This document shows positions 47,912-57,171 of a stretch of 64,000 bases of DNA, piece after piece. The position numbers were made by a program, and so were the translations under genes. Within the stretch, counting starts at the first letter, position 1. Every line of letters starts with the position of its first letter. The notes below the pieces were generated by a model that saw nothing but the letters and a program-made list of their open reading frames with translations, ran no database searches and was not told the DNA's origin. The stretch comes from Datura wrightii (taxonomy: Eukaryota > Streptophyta > Magnoliopsida > Solanales > Solanaceae). The stretch spans positions 146,195,001-146,259,000 of the forward strand of contig JASDFA010000007.1 in NCBI GenBank assembly GCA_035772735.1, read 5' to 3'.

Positions 47912-48489
47912 TGATCCCAATAGGATGAAACACACGTTCTATTTTAGGATTAATGTGTAATTTGATTGATTCTTTTTCCCACATTCTTTCCCGAAAAAAT
48001 TTTAGAGCAGCCAGGAGCCTTTTCTTTACCAGAATTTGTTGTTGATTTCAGAATGTATTTAACTGGTTATTGAGAAAGTAAATATATTATCTTTGCGCAA
48101 TTTGTATTTCTGTTCAGTTTACTTTTTCCTTTACTGTGAATGCGTAATCGACAGAATGAATATCCTGTTGCTTGTGATTTTTTCCAAGAGTTTCTTTCTT
48201 AAGCTTTATGCCAAAGAAGTCAGAACATCAAGCTGCAAAGTGACTTATTGGTCTCGTAAATACAGCTTCCAAGTGACAGATTTAATCTTTTCTTGACAGA
48301 GGAAAAGTATACTGGTATGGGTAATGATCAGTTACTGAGAATTCATCCGTTCTCTGAATTTGTTGAAGAACTTACAGAATTCTACTGATCCTTGAAATCG
48401 GTAGTCCCTTAGAGTTGGTGATGGACCCTTTTTGATTTTTTTTCCTCAATATTGTCATTAATATAGCGAATTTATTATGAGAGGATTAA
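47912..48489. other. 3' flank of the kinase gene
   Basis: The first about 220 bases are shared with the pseudogene flank at 34780-35010. No other gene. The TRIM element is inserted at 48490. Confidence 0.55.
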
Positions 48490-48789
48490 TGTCACGCCCT
48501 AGATATTGGGGTATCTTATGGCGGACAATATGCTGGCGGATGTATCAAAATGCTGACAGAATGGCTTCAGAATGGTGTGGCGTAGGGACGACTGTGTCCC
48601 CTTCCTGAATTGACGGTGAAGAGGGGACTTGGCCAACCCTGCACAAACCTGGTCGGGAACTGGAGCCGTTCTCCTGAAGAGCCCATGGCAGGGCGAAACC
48701 AGTATATTGTCCCGGTGGGAGAGGCTGGCCTCGCGAGGCGAGGCGCCGCACGGGCCTCCAGAGCGTGCTGGAAGTCCGAGCCCGTGACA
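48490..48789 (+). repeat. TRIM 5' LTR
   Basis: 300 bp. It differs from the 3' LTR at 'atcaaaatg' versus 'atcaagatg' and at 'ctccagag' versus 'ctccggag'. Confidence 0.95.
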
Positions 48790-48791
48790 GA

Positions 48792-48804
48792 TGGTATCAG
48801 AGCC
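48792..48804 (+). other. TRIM primer-binding site
   Basis: TGGTATCAGAGCC is the classic plant site complementary to initiator tRNA-Met, two bases after the 5' LTR. Confidence 0.93.
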
Positions 48805-49058
48805 GTGCCGGCATTGTTTCATAGCGTCCTGCGCTCGCATGGAGAAAGGTGGTGTTGAGTTGAGGGATCCTCACATCACGAAGTGTCGAGTTTGAGAAGG
48901 GGTGAGCATTGTCGGACGATCCTTGGGAAACCTTCCCCTCGGCCTCCGAGTGTGTTGTGGTGTTTGAGGCACCCGGTGTAGAGGGCACTCCGAGCGGCAG
49001 GTGGCCGCAAATCGGGCAGCTCGGGCGAGTGGCCGTGTACGAGGGCGTACACCGAGTT

Positions 49059-49071
49059 GGGTGGGGGAGGA
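49059..49071 (+). other. TRIM polypurine tract
   Basis: GGGTGGGGGAGGA directly precedes the 3' LTR, where second-strand synthesis would be primed. Confidence 0.75.
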
Positions 49072-49371
49072 TGTCACGCCCTAGATATTGGGGTATCTTA
49101 TGGCGGACAATATGCTGGCGGATGTATCAAGATGCTGACAGAATGGCTTCAGAATGGTGTGGCGTAGGGACGACTGTGTCCCCTTCCTGAATTGACGGTG
49201 AAGAGGGGACTTGGCCAACCCTGCACAAACCTGGTCGGGAACTGGAGCCGTTCTCCTGAAGAGCCCATGGCAGGGCGAAACCAGTATATTGTCCCGGTGG
49301 GAGAGGCTGGCCTCGCGAGGCGAGGCGCCGCACGGGCCTCCGGAGCGTGCTGGAAGTCCGAGCCCGTGACA
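49072..49371 (+). repeat. TRIM 3' LTR
   Basis: 300 bp, near-identical to the 5' LTR, followed at once by the attaa target duplication. Confidence 0.95.
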
Positions 49372-49674
49372 ATTAAGCTCACACTAACCTGTCGATTTGT
49401 GAACCTTCTATTCCGAGTGAACTAGTGAAACCATTATATTGAATATTCCAGAACATAAATATTAATACACTTAGTTACTATTCACAATTAACATTATTTT
49501 GGAATGCTTCATGAAGTGCTTCTTTCGAAATTAAATAGATATTAAGTAACCACATAGTAATTCTTCAGAATATAATCAGAAGCACGCCCAAAATAAACTC
49601 CAGCAAAACTAGCCTATAAAATGCTCCAACACATATACCCTTCATTCATCTTCATCAATATATATAATTTATCC

Positions 49675-49770
49675 ATGGCTAGAACCCAAGTAGCTTCTGT
49701 TGTTATTGTCTTTTCCATTATTGTTTCATTTTGCTACTTCCAGCTTTGTGACTCCACAAATGAAAAATAG
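49675..49770 (+). pseudogene. Remnant of a small secreted-protein gene
   Basis: An ATG at 49675 gives 31 codons: MARTQVASVV followed by a strongly hydrophobic stretch, then CYFQLCDSTNEK and a stop. This looks like a complete signal peptide with almost no mature protein. A TATA-like 'cctataaaat' lies about 60 bases upstream. A MITE begins 36 bases after the stop (49806). The parent family is not recognised; it may be the truncated first exon of a cysteine-rich peptide gene. Confidence 0.4.
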
Positions 49771-49805
49771 AGGCAGAATATTCAGCATGGAGCATAACAA
49801 GACCC

Positions 49806-49926
49806 TATGTTGCTCCTCGGACTCTTCAAAAATGTGGCCGGATGAGTAACGGATCCTCCAAAAGCAATGCATTTTTGAGGAAGTCGAACGGATGCGATGA
49901 CATTTTTAGAAAGTTCAAGCAACATA
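49806..49926. mobile_element. GTTGCTC-type MITE, copy near the secreted-protein remnant
   Basis: It begins TATGTTGCTCCTCGGACTCTTC and ends GAAAGTTCAAGCAACATA, which are inverted copies. The core 'gatcctccaaaag-aatgcattttt' is shared with the copies in the 3' flanks of both P450 genes. Confidence 0.65.
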
Positions 49927-50991
49927 GACAAGACCAATTAGAAAGCTGCAGCAATATATTTAATTTGCCTAATGTACCTCTTCTGCTGCACCCTTCACAA
50001 CACAAATGCCACCGAACACAAGGTGCACTGGTGCAATGTTGATGTATTAATTAGCTCCGGGTGCGGGTTTGGCTTTCATAACCACCGTTTTATTGTCTTC
50101 ATCGATCAATACCCTTTGTTGGATCTTAGTTAACAGGCAATTTGGTATCGTACGTAGGCTTCCGATTATAATAGATAAAGCATAGAGGCATCAAAATGTA
50201 ATTAAACAAATATAAAATAAACTAAGAGTTTATTTGGTAGAGTTAGATTAATGAAATTTGAGAAAAATAATAATATGATAACAAGCTCCTTTTAATGTGG
50301 CAACATATTCCTAGCTTCAGTTACCACTTTTAATCGGTAACTGAAAGCATTCATCTTTTAAATTGATAATTACTTCAATTTACCATCAACAGTAAATGAG
50401 TGCAACAACAAAAAATTCAAGATTCAACAAAGTTTTAAAAAGAAAATAATCATGGATTAAATAAGTTTATTATTTAACAAATAAGGTTTGTGAAAGAAAA
50501 GTTCCCATAAAGATTTCATTTCAAAGTTTATCTGTAAGTTAATTTCATTTATAAGTAAAATTAATCAAATTCATAGGTCGCCAACATGAGAGTTCCATTC
50601 AATTTTTAACTTGAAAAATTATATTGCAATCCCAGAAAACAAAGAAGTTTTCTGAAGAGTAATAAAACAAATAAATAAACGTAATTAAGCTTGGGGAATT
50701 GTCACCAAGTCTTGCAGAAAATTAAGTTATTCTTAAACAAGAGTATATATGTGATGTTTACAATTATGCATAATTTTTTATTTCTGAATTTAATGAGCAG
50801 CGACGTAGGTAAAACTTTCATCAAAAAAATTTAATATCTATTATATATATTTAAAAAAAAATTTCATCCCGAGTTTTTTTTCCTTTTAGGGTGTGTTTGC
50901 TGCGAAAGAAAATATATTTCATGAAAAAAAAAATTAAAAATATTTTTAAGGAAAACAAGTTGTTTCTTACTTTAGTAAAAAATATTACCCT

Positions 50992-50994
<3 letters not shown>

Positions 50995-51024
<30 letters not shown>
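50995..51024. repeat. (TA)n microsatellite
   Basis: Pure TA run. Confidence 0.9.
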
Positions 51025-51027
<3 letters not shown>

Positions 51028-51209
51028 AGACAAAATTATAAGGACGAGGATGGGTAGGTAAAGGGTCGGGGGTGGATGATTGTGATAGTGGGAAATAAAA
51101 ACAATGTGACTTATTTTTTCTACTTTTATTAGGGAAGTCCTTTTTAAGGAAAACGAGTTGTTTTTTACTTATTTTCTTGTGTTTGATATGCAAGTAAAAA
51201 ATAATATAA

Positions 51210-51617
51210 AGGGGTCATTTGGTAAGAAGACAAGTAATGCAGAGATTAGTAATACATAGTTTAGTAATGCAGGAATTGCTAATACAAGGATTGTAATGCT
51301 GGATTTATTTTTTATCAAGTGTTTGTTCATTATGTTAAAAACTAGATATACCATGTATTGTGTTTGGTTTAAACTCTATAAAAATCTTCTTTACAATTAT
51401 ACCCTTAAATTTTTATATCAAAAAATTTAGAAAAAGAGATTGAAGGATAGTCTAATCATTTAGAGATTTTATCTCAGGATTAACTATCCCAGGATACATC
51501 TTTTGGTGTACAAGTAATCCATATATTAGGTTGAATTGAGTAGCCAAACAATATATTGGCTTGACTAAAGTTTAATTCAAAACTATTCTAATTAGTATAA
51601 TCTACCAACCAGGTCCT
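51210..51617. mobile_element. Possible MITE with GGGGTCATTTGGT-type ends
   Basis: The left end GGGGTCATTTGGTA resembles the complement of the right end (GGACCTGGTTGGTA). The interior repeats 'agtaatgcag'/'aatacatag' motifs. The target duplication is not clear. Confidence 0.4.
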
Positions 51618-51653
51618 AAAAACACTCCAAACCACACACCCTTAATAAAAAAG

Positions 51654-51748
51654 TCCGACCTACCGGATTCGAACCAGTGACCTAAGGATTAGCTGTGGGC
51701 AATTATACCGACTACAGTCCTCCGCTCTACCAACTGAGCTAAGGTCGG
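51654..51748 (-). tRNA. tRNA-Tyr (anticodon GTA) with intron
   Basis: On the minus strand the gene starts CCGACCT and ends AGGTCGG plus discriminator A, giving a perfect 7-bp acceptor stem. GGTTCGAATCC forms the T loop. The anticodon arm reads AGGA-CTGTAGA-TCCT after removal of a 22-base intron (about 51690-51711), leaving a 73-base tRNA. An intron just 3' of the anticodon is the rule for plant tRNA-Tyr, and all parts look functional. Confidence 0.95.
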
Positions 51749-52398
51749 CTTAGTGTTTTCTGTGCCACATGTGCACATAAATATATATTATAGAGAAATG
51801 AGAACTCAATTAAATTAACTTTTTACCTACTGACTTATATTTATTTATACACACAAATCAATTTTATTTTATTATTCATACAAACTTGAATGACATTGAT
51901 TTTTTTTTATATAATATATATATAAAAATTCAAATTCGTCCATTTAGAAACTTCAATTTGCTAGTTTCAATTAAGTTGAAAGACCAAAATAGTACAATTA
52001 ATTATTTGAAGATTCTACGCTTAGTCCATAATTAACACAATTTATTTAATTGAAGAGTCTACGCTTAGTCCATAATTAACACAAGGACTAAAATTAGAAT
52101 AAGTCAATAACTCAATGATTAAAACTATTATTCCCCTTGTAATTTAATGGTTGTTGATACATCATGGTTTGTTATTAAATTAAATTAAGGACGTTTTTAT
52201 TATTTTATTATCCTATTGATAACAATCAGGTGTTAATTAGACTACGATACAATTTAAAAATTGATTTATTGCTTTCACCAAATGTTAGATAAATAAAAAA
52301 ATATAAAGTCTAAAACTGCTCTCTATCTCGAATTCAACTTTCATTTAGTTTATACCAACAGATAATGACTTGCACTTATAATCTTACTATTATATTTA

Positions 52399-52831
52399 GG
52401 GTGTGTTTTGTGCGGAGATTTTTTAATTTTGAATAAAATTAGGTAATTTTTTTTTATTTTTTTATTAGAAGTATAGTTCTATTTTTTATTTATAAAATCG
52501 AATATAATAATTTAAATAAATTAATACAACCTTGATTTTTTTCACTTTTTTCTTTTTTCAGATTTTTAATTATTTTTTTCTAATATTCATAAAAAAAATA
52601 ATAATTTATCAAAGATTTAAGTGAGGGTATTATTGAAATTAGAAAAATATTATGAGATAAAAAGGTAAATAATTTGGTCAAACTTAAATGGCTTATAAGC
52701 CAAAAAATAGATACCAACTTTTAATTTTTAACTTTTTTTAAGCACTTTTTAATAAAACAAAACACTACAAAAAGTTAAAAAAGGCTTATAAGCTAATTTG
52801 ATCGGCTTATAAGCTAAACCAACCACCCTCA
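52399..52831. mobile_element. MITE directly upstream of P450 copy 1
   Basis: The left end AGGGTGTGTTTTGTGC and the complement of the right end (GAGGGTGGTTGGTT; GAGGGTGTTTGGTT in copy 2) are inverted. Subterminal 'ggcttataagc' palindromes occur on the right. It ends about 50 bases before the P450 ATG, so promoter and leader must lie in or at its edge. The matching element of copy 2 is at 56719-57149. Confidence 0.6.
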
Positions 52832-52833
52832 TA

Positions 52834-52885
52834 ATCTTTTCTTTTGCTATCTAATGGAGATCTTTTCTTTTGCTATCTAATGGAG
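52834..52885 (+). repeat. 26-bp tandem duplication over the P450 start codon
   Basis: 'atcttttcttttgctatcta' plus 'atggag' occurs twice back to back (52834-52859 and 52860-52885). Copy 2 of the gene has it once. It creates an extra, out-of-frame ATG at 52854. Confidence 0.95.
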
Positions 52886-55542
52886 TTCCAATTATTTCCA
52901 TTCAACTTCGTCTTCTTATTCTTTTTCCTATCATTCCTCTATCTACCGAAAAAATCAAGAAACTCAATCAAAAGACTTCCTCCAGGCCCATGGAAATTGC
53001 CTTTACTAGGAAGTGTCCATCACTTGGCATTACAAGGTGGACTTCCCCATCATGCCCTCTCAAACTTGGGTAAAAAATATGGACCTTTCATGCACCTTCA
53101 ATTAGGCGAAATTTCTACAGTCGTAGTTTCTTCTCGCGACATGGCACGGGAGGTACTAAAAACTCACGACCTCGCTTTTGCATCGAGGCCTAAATTAATA
53201 TCCGTCGACATAATATGTTACAAGAGCATGGACATCGCGTTTAGTCCTTATGGAAAATACTGGAGACAGATGCGTAAAGTGTGTGTCATGGAACTTCTGA
53301 CCGCCAAGAACGTCAGGTCTTTTAGTTCCATCAGGCGCCACGAGGCTTCGCGCCTCGTCCAACTCATCCGGGCATCGACACGTGGCGAGCCGATAAACGT
53401 TACGGAACGGTTGTTATGGTATGAGAGTTCAATTACATGTAAGGCAGCGTTTGGGAAATTGTTGAAAGACCAAGAGAAATTCATTGGAATTGTGAGGGAA
53501 ATGGTGGAATTGGCTGGTGGATTTAGTGTGGCTGACATTTTCCCTTCAATCAAGATCCTTCATGTGTTGAGGGGATTGAGGAGTAGAATCTTGAAAGTTC
53601 ACAAAAATGTTGATGCTATTGTTGAGGATGTTATCAATGAGCACAAAAAGAATATTGCAAGTGGTAAAAAGGGAAATGGTGCATTAGGAGGTGAAGATTT
53701 AGTTGATGTTCTTCTAAGATTAATGGATAGTGGAGAACTTCAAATCCCAATCACCAATGACAACATCAAAGCAATTATGATTGTAAGTATCTTACTTCCT
53801 AGAAAAATCTCTAAAATTATATTTCTTTCGTTTCAAAATAAGCGGTGTTTTGGCTTTTCAATTTTATTTCAAAATAAGTGGTATTTTACATAATCAATGA
53901 AGATATTAATGATGCTCTTCCAATTTTACTTTTATTTAAATGAAGAGAGTTTTACCTAACCAAGAAAATACTAAAGAGTTACATCATTTTCAAATTATTT
54001 AAAGGTAAGTTGGTAAAAATACATTTTGCTTTCTAAGAATAAATACTTTTCTTAAGGGGTGTGGACAAGCTAAAAACCCCATTTATTTTGAAACGCAAGA
54101 AGTATATTCTTATTATCTAAGAAAATCTTTTGTCTCATTTTTTAGACAAAAAATAACCAAGTGATCAAACCTTCAAGCTAAACAAATTTCTCCTAATTAA
54201 GGGTCCATTTGACCGGACAAACATGTCAAACGATATAATTATGTTCAAATTCAATTATAAGATGACTTTTCAAATAAATCTCAATAGGATTTTTTAATAA
54301 AATTATAAGCTAGTTACCGACAAGAATGGTAACAAAATAAATGAAATCTTCTCGCACTTAGCGAGAAATTTTACAACTCGGGAAACTCATGGTATAGGGT
54401 GAGTTTTCCCCATTTAATAGGGATCCTTTTTTTTTTTTCCTAAACCATGTCAACCTTTATGCTCAACAGAGTTGTTTTCATTTATGAAATTACAAGTTAC
54501 CAGCAAAAATGGACATATATTGTTAATTAGATGCTTAAAACATTATTGCACAATATAATAGCCATAAAACTAGATGAATTGACTATTAACCTAATATTGA
54601 GGAGATTGAACTTAAGGCTTAAAAAATCCTACCCTTAGCAAAGTTGCAATACATGAACAAATGTAACAACTAACAAGTAAACTAGCTATTTGAATTTCCA
54701 AACTATAAGATAAGGTATTAAAGAAATGACTTGAACTTGGATAATTACTGTTGATTTGATATTTTTAATTAAGTCATTCACTATTACTGAATTTATACGC
54801 TGATTACTTTTCTTAGCCAGTATATATATAAATTATATACACTGATTATTCGCTGGTTATTTCTAATTTAAGTGGTTGGGTAGACGAACTGCTATTTATG
54901 TTAATTCTTCTTTTAATTAATAATGAAATGTAGGACTTGTTCTCTGCTGGAACAGAAACCTCAGCAGCAACAACAATATGGGCCATGACAGAAATGATGA
55001 GGAACCCAAGTGTGTTAGCAAAGGCACAAGCTGAGGTAAGAGAAGCATTCAAAGGAAAAGAAACTTTCAATGAGGATGTTATTGAGGAATTGAAATACCT
55101 AAAACAAGTTGTTAAAGAAACCTTGAGACTTCATCCACCACTCCCTCTCTTAGTTCCTAGAGAATGCAGGGAAGAAAGAAACATCAATGGATACACTATC
55201 CCTTTGAAGACAAGAGTCATGGTTAATGTTTGGGCGATGGGGAGGGACCCCAAGTATTGGGAAGATGCGGAAAGCTTTATGCCCGAGAGATTCGAGCAGA
55301 ACTCTGTGGATTTCATGGGAAATAACTTTGAGTTCCTTCCTTTTGGTGCTGGAAGGAGAATGTGTCCTGGGATTTCATTTGGTTTGATAAATGTTTATCT
55401 TCCACTAGCTAAATTGCTATATCATTTTGATTGGAAACTCCCTGATGGTGTGAAGCCTGAGGATGTGGACATGACTGAGTACTCTGCAATAGCAGCAAGA
55501 AAGAGTGAGCTTCATTTGATAGCCACTCCTTATGATATTTGA
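52880..55542 (+). CDS. Cytochrome P450, CYP71D-like, copy 1
   Basis: Two exons, 52880-53782 and 54934-55542, with a GT-AG phase-0 intron of 1151 bases, giving 503 codons. The N-terminus (MEFQLFPFNF...) is a membrane anchor of about 20 residues, followed by a basic stretch and the proline hinge LPPGPWKLPLLG. The I-helix oxygen site is AGTET (306-310), the K-helix ETLR (363-366) and PERF follows. The haem loop is FGAGRRMCPG with the thiolate ligand C445. It would be an ER-bound monooxygenase using NADPH-P450 reductase. CYP71D members of Solanaceae commonly oxidise sesquiterpenes and other specialised metabolites; the substrate here is unknown. The start at 52880 is chosen because it matches copy 2; the ATG at 52854 opens an 8-codon upstream ORF. 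All key residues are intact. Confidence 0.92.
53820..54104. mobile_element. Stowaway-like MITE in the intron of P450 copy 1
   Basis: The left end TTCTTTCGTTTCAAAATAAG and the complement of the right end (TTCTTGCGTTTCAAAATAAA) are inverted, with TA on both sides. The same element is in copy 2 (58112-58396), and a relative lies at 45040-45180. Confidence 0.65.
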
Positions 55543-55553
55543 TACAAGTTGCT

Positions 55554-55660
55554 ACGTTGCTCGAACTCTTCAAAAGTATCTATAGGTGCATGTCGAATCT
55601 TCCAAAAGTGCTGCATTTTTGGAGAATATAGCATCATTTTTGAAGAGTCGGAGCAACTTA
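55554..55660. mobile_element. GTTGCTC-type MITE in the 3' UTR of P450 copy 1
   Basis: It begins ACGTTGCTCGAACTCTTC, only 12 bases after the stop codon, and ends GAAGAGTCGGAGCAACTT (inverted). It would be transcribed as part of the 3' UTR. Confidence 0.65.
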
Positions 55661-56248
55661 AGATACAAAACAGTGAGGGTCTTTTTTCTCTTTTTTTTTT
55701 TTTTTGTGGGGGTTAGATGGGGATGTAGGAGGTTTCTTTATGTGTTTCTGTCCTATTGTGAATTATGTATTTGATTATAAGGGGAGGTGCCAAAAGAAGA
55801 AAGGGAAAAGGGCATAATGTCTTTGAGCTGTCAGCTTGTTTCAAGATTTTATATATCAGTTTTTGTAATATATTCTTGCGATGTTCAATGGGTTGAGTGT
55901 TACCAATGGAATCTGAAGTTTGTTGTTTAACAAGCTTCACCATCCAAAATTTATAAGAAATTGCTTAGTGATTCTTTACGATTTCATATAAAATCATTCA
56001 TAGCAGTAAGCCTTTTTGTTATTACGAAATTCAACATTTTCATCATGGTCTAGTGCTCTAGTTCAACAAGTGGATTTCCAAGTTTTTGTACGAATTGTCA
56101 CTATTTCGGAGTGATTTTTAATTTTTACCATCAAATATGATAGTCTTCAATTTTTCTACTCGCTACTCATTTAGTGAAAATTTATAGGTCAAAATACCTT
56201 TATTCATGACCTAATTTCGCTCACTATGTTTAAAGAAATTTTTCCTCA

Positions 56249-56350
56249 TCCAACATAAGTTCTGTAGAAATTAAGTTATCCGACATAAATTATGTAGAAA
56301 TTAAGTTATCTGACAGAAATTATATAGAAATTAAGTTATCTGACATAAGT
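56249..56350. repeat. 30-bp tandem repeat at the duplication border
   Basis: The unit 'tccgacataaattatgtaga' + 'aattaagtta' starts at 56249, 56279, 56309 and 56339. The related array in unit 2 (60540-60620 and beyond) has fewer regular copies. It marks where the first duplicate ends. Confidence 0.9.
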
Positions 56351-56718
56351 TGTGTTAATTTATTTAATTTGAAGATTCTACGCTTAGTCCATAATTAATA
56401 CAAGGACTAAAATTAGAATAAGTCAATAACTCAATGATTAAAACTATTATTCCCCTTGTAATTTAATGGTTGTTAATACATCATGGTTTGTTATTAAATT
56501 AATTAAGGACGTTTTTATTATTTTATTATCCTATTGATAACAATCAGGTGTTAATTAGACTACGATACAATTTAAAAATTGATTTATTGCTTTCACCAAA
56601 TGTTAGATAAATAAAAAAATATAAAGTCTAAAACTGCTCTCTATCTCGAATTCAACTTTCATTTAGTTTATACCAACAGATAATGACTTGCACTTATAAT
56701 CTTACTATTATATTTAGG

Positions 56719-57149
56719 GTGTGTTTTGTGCGGAGATTTTTTAATTTTAAATAAAATTAGGTAAATCTTTTTTTTATTTTTTTATTAAGAGTATAGTTTT
56801 ATTTTTTATTTGTAAAATTGAATATAATAATTTAAATGAATTAATATAACCTCGATTTTTTTCTCTTTTTTCTTTTTTCAGATTTTTAATTATTTTTTCT
56901 AATATTCATAAAAATATAAAAATTTATCAAAGATTTGAGTGAGGGTATTATTGAAATTAGAAAAATATTATGAGATAAAAAGGTAAATAATTTGGTCAAA
57001 CTTAAATAGCTTATAAGCCAAAAAATAAATACCAACTTTTGATTTTTAACTTTTTTTAAATACTTTTTAATAAAACCAAACACTACAAAAAGTTAAAAAA
57101 GGCTTATAAGCTGGTTTGATCGACTTATAAGCTAAACCAAACACCCTCA
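56719..57149. mobile_element. MITE directly upstream of P450 copy 2
   Basis: It has the same inverted ends as the element at 52399-52831, with the right end in its fuller form (aaccaaacaccctc). It ends about 23 bases before the ATG. Confidence 0.6.
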
Positions 57150-57171
57150 TAATCTTTTCTTTTGCTATCTA

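Larger units (their letters stand above)
48490..49371 (+). mobile_element. TRIM: complete miniature LTR retrotransposon (882 bp)
   Basis: Two 300-bp direct LTRs (48490-48789 and 49072-49371) differ at only two positions by eye. Each starts TGTCACG and ends CGTGACA, a short inverted repeat with TG...CA ends. A 5-bp target duplication, attaa, flanks the element (48485-48489 and 49372-49376). The 282-bp interior starts with a primer-binding site and ends with a purine tract, and codes nothing. It is far more GC-rich than the surroundings, which produces several long but meaningless ORFs on both strands. It depends on proteins of another LTR retrotransposon for movement. Confidence 0.95.
49927..51653. 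other. Intergenic DNA with a MITE candidate
   Basis: No gene recognised. A TA tract (50995-51024) and a possible MITE (51210-51617) lie here. Confidence 0.5.
52040..56355 (+). repeat. Tandem duplication unit 1 (P450 copy 1)
   Basis: The segment from 'aatttatttaattgaag' (52039) to 'ctgacataagttgtgt' (about 56355) is repeated directly after it at 56356-60617. The coding regions are offset by 4292 bases. Confidence 0.9.

Noticed and set aside
48499..49425. Several long GC-rich ORFs on both strands, looking like bacterial or contaminant genes
   Set aside because: They lie wholly within the TRIM element and repeat in both LTRs. The GC content alone lengthens the frames, and none has a recognisable protein.
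52844..52879. Longer N-terminus for P450 copy 1
   Set aside because: The extension starts at TTG and not ATG, and comes from the 26-bp duplication. The ATG at 52880 matches copy 2 and the family anchor.
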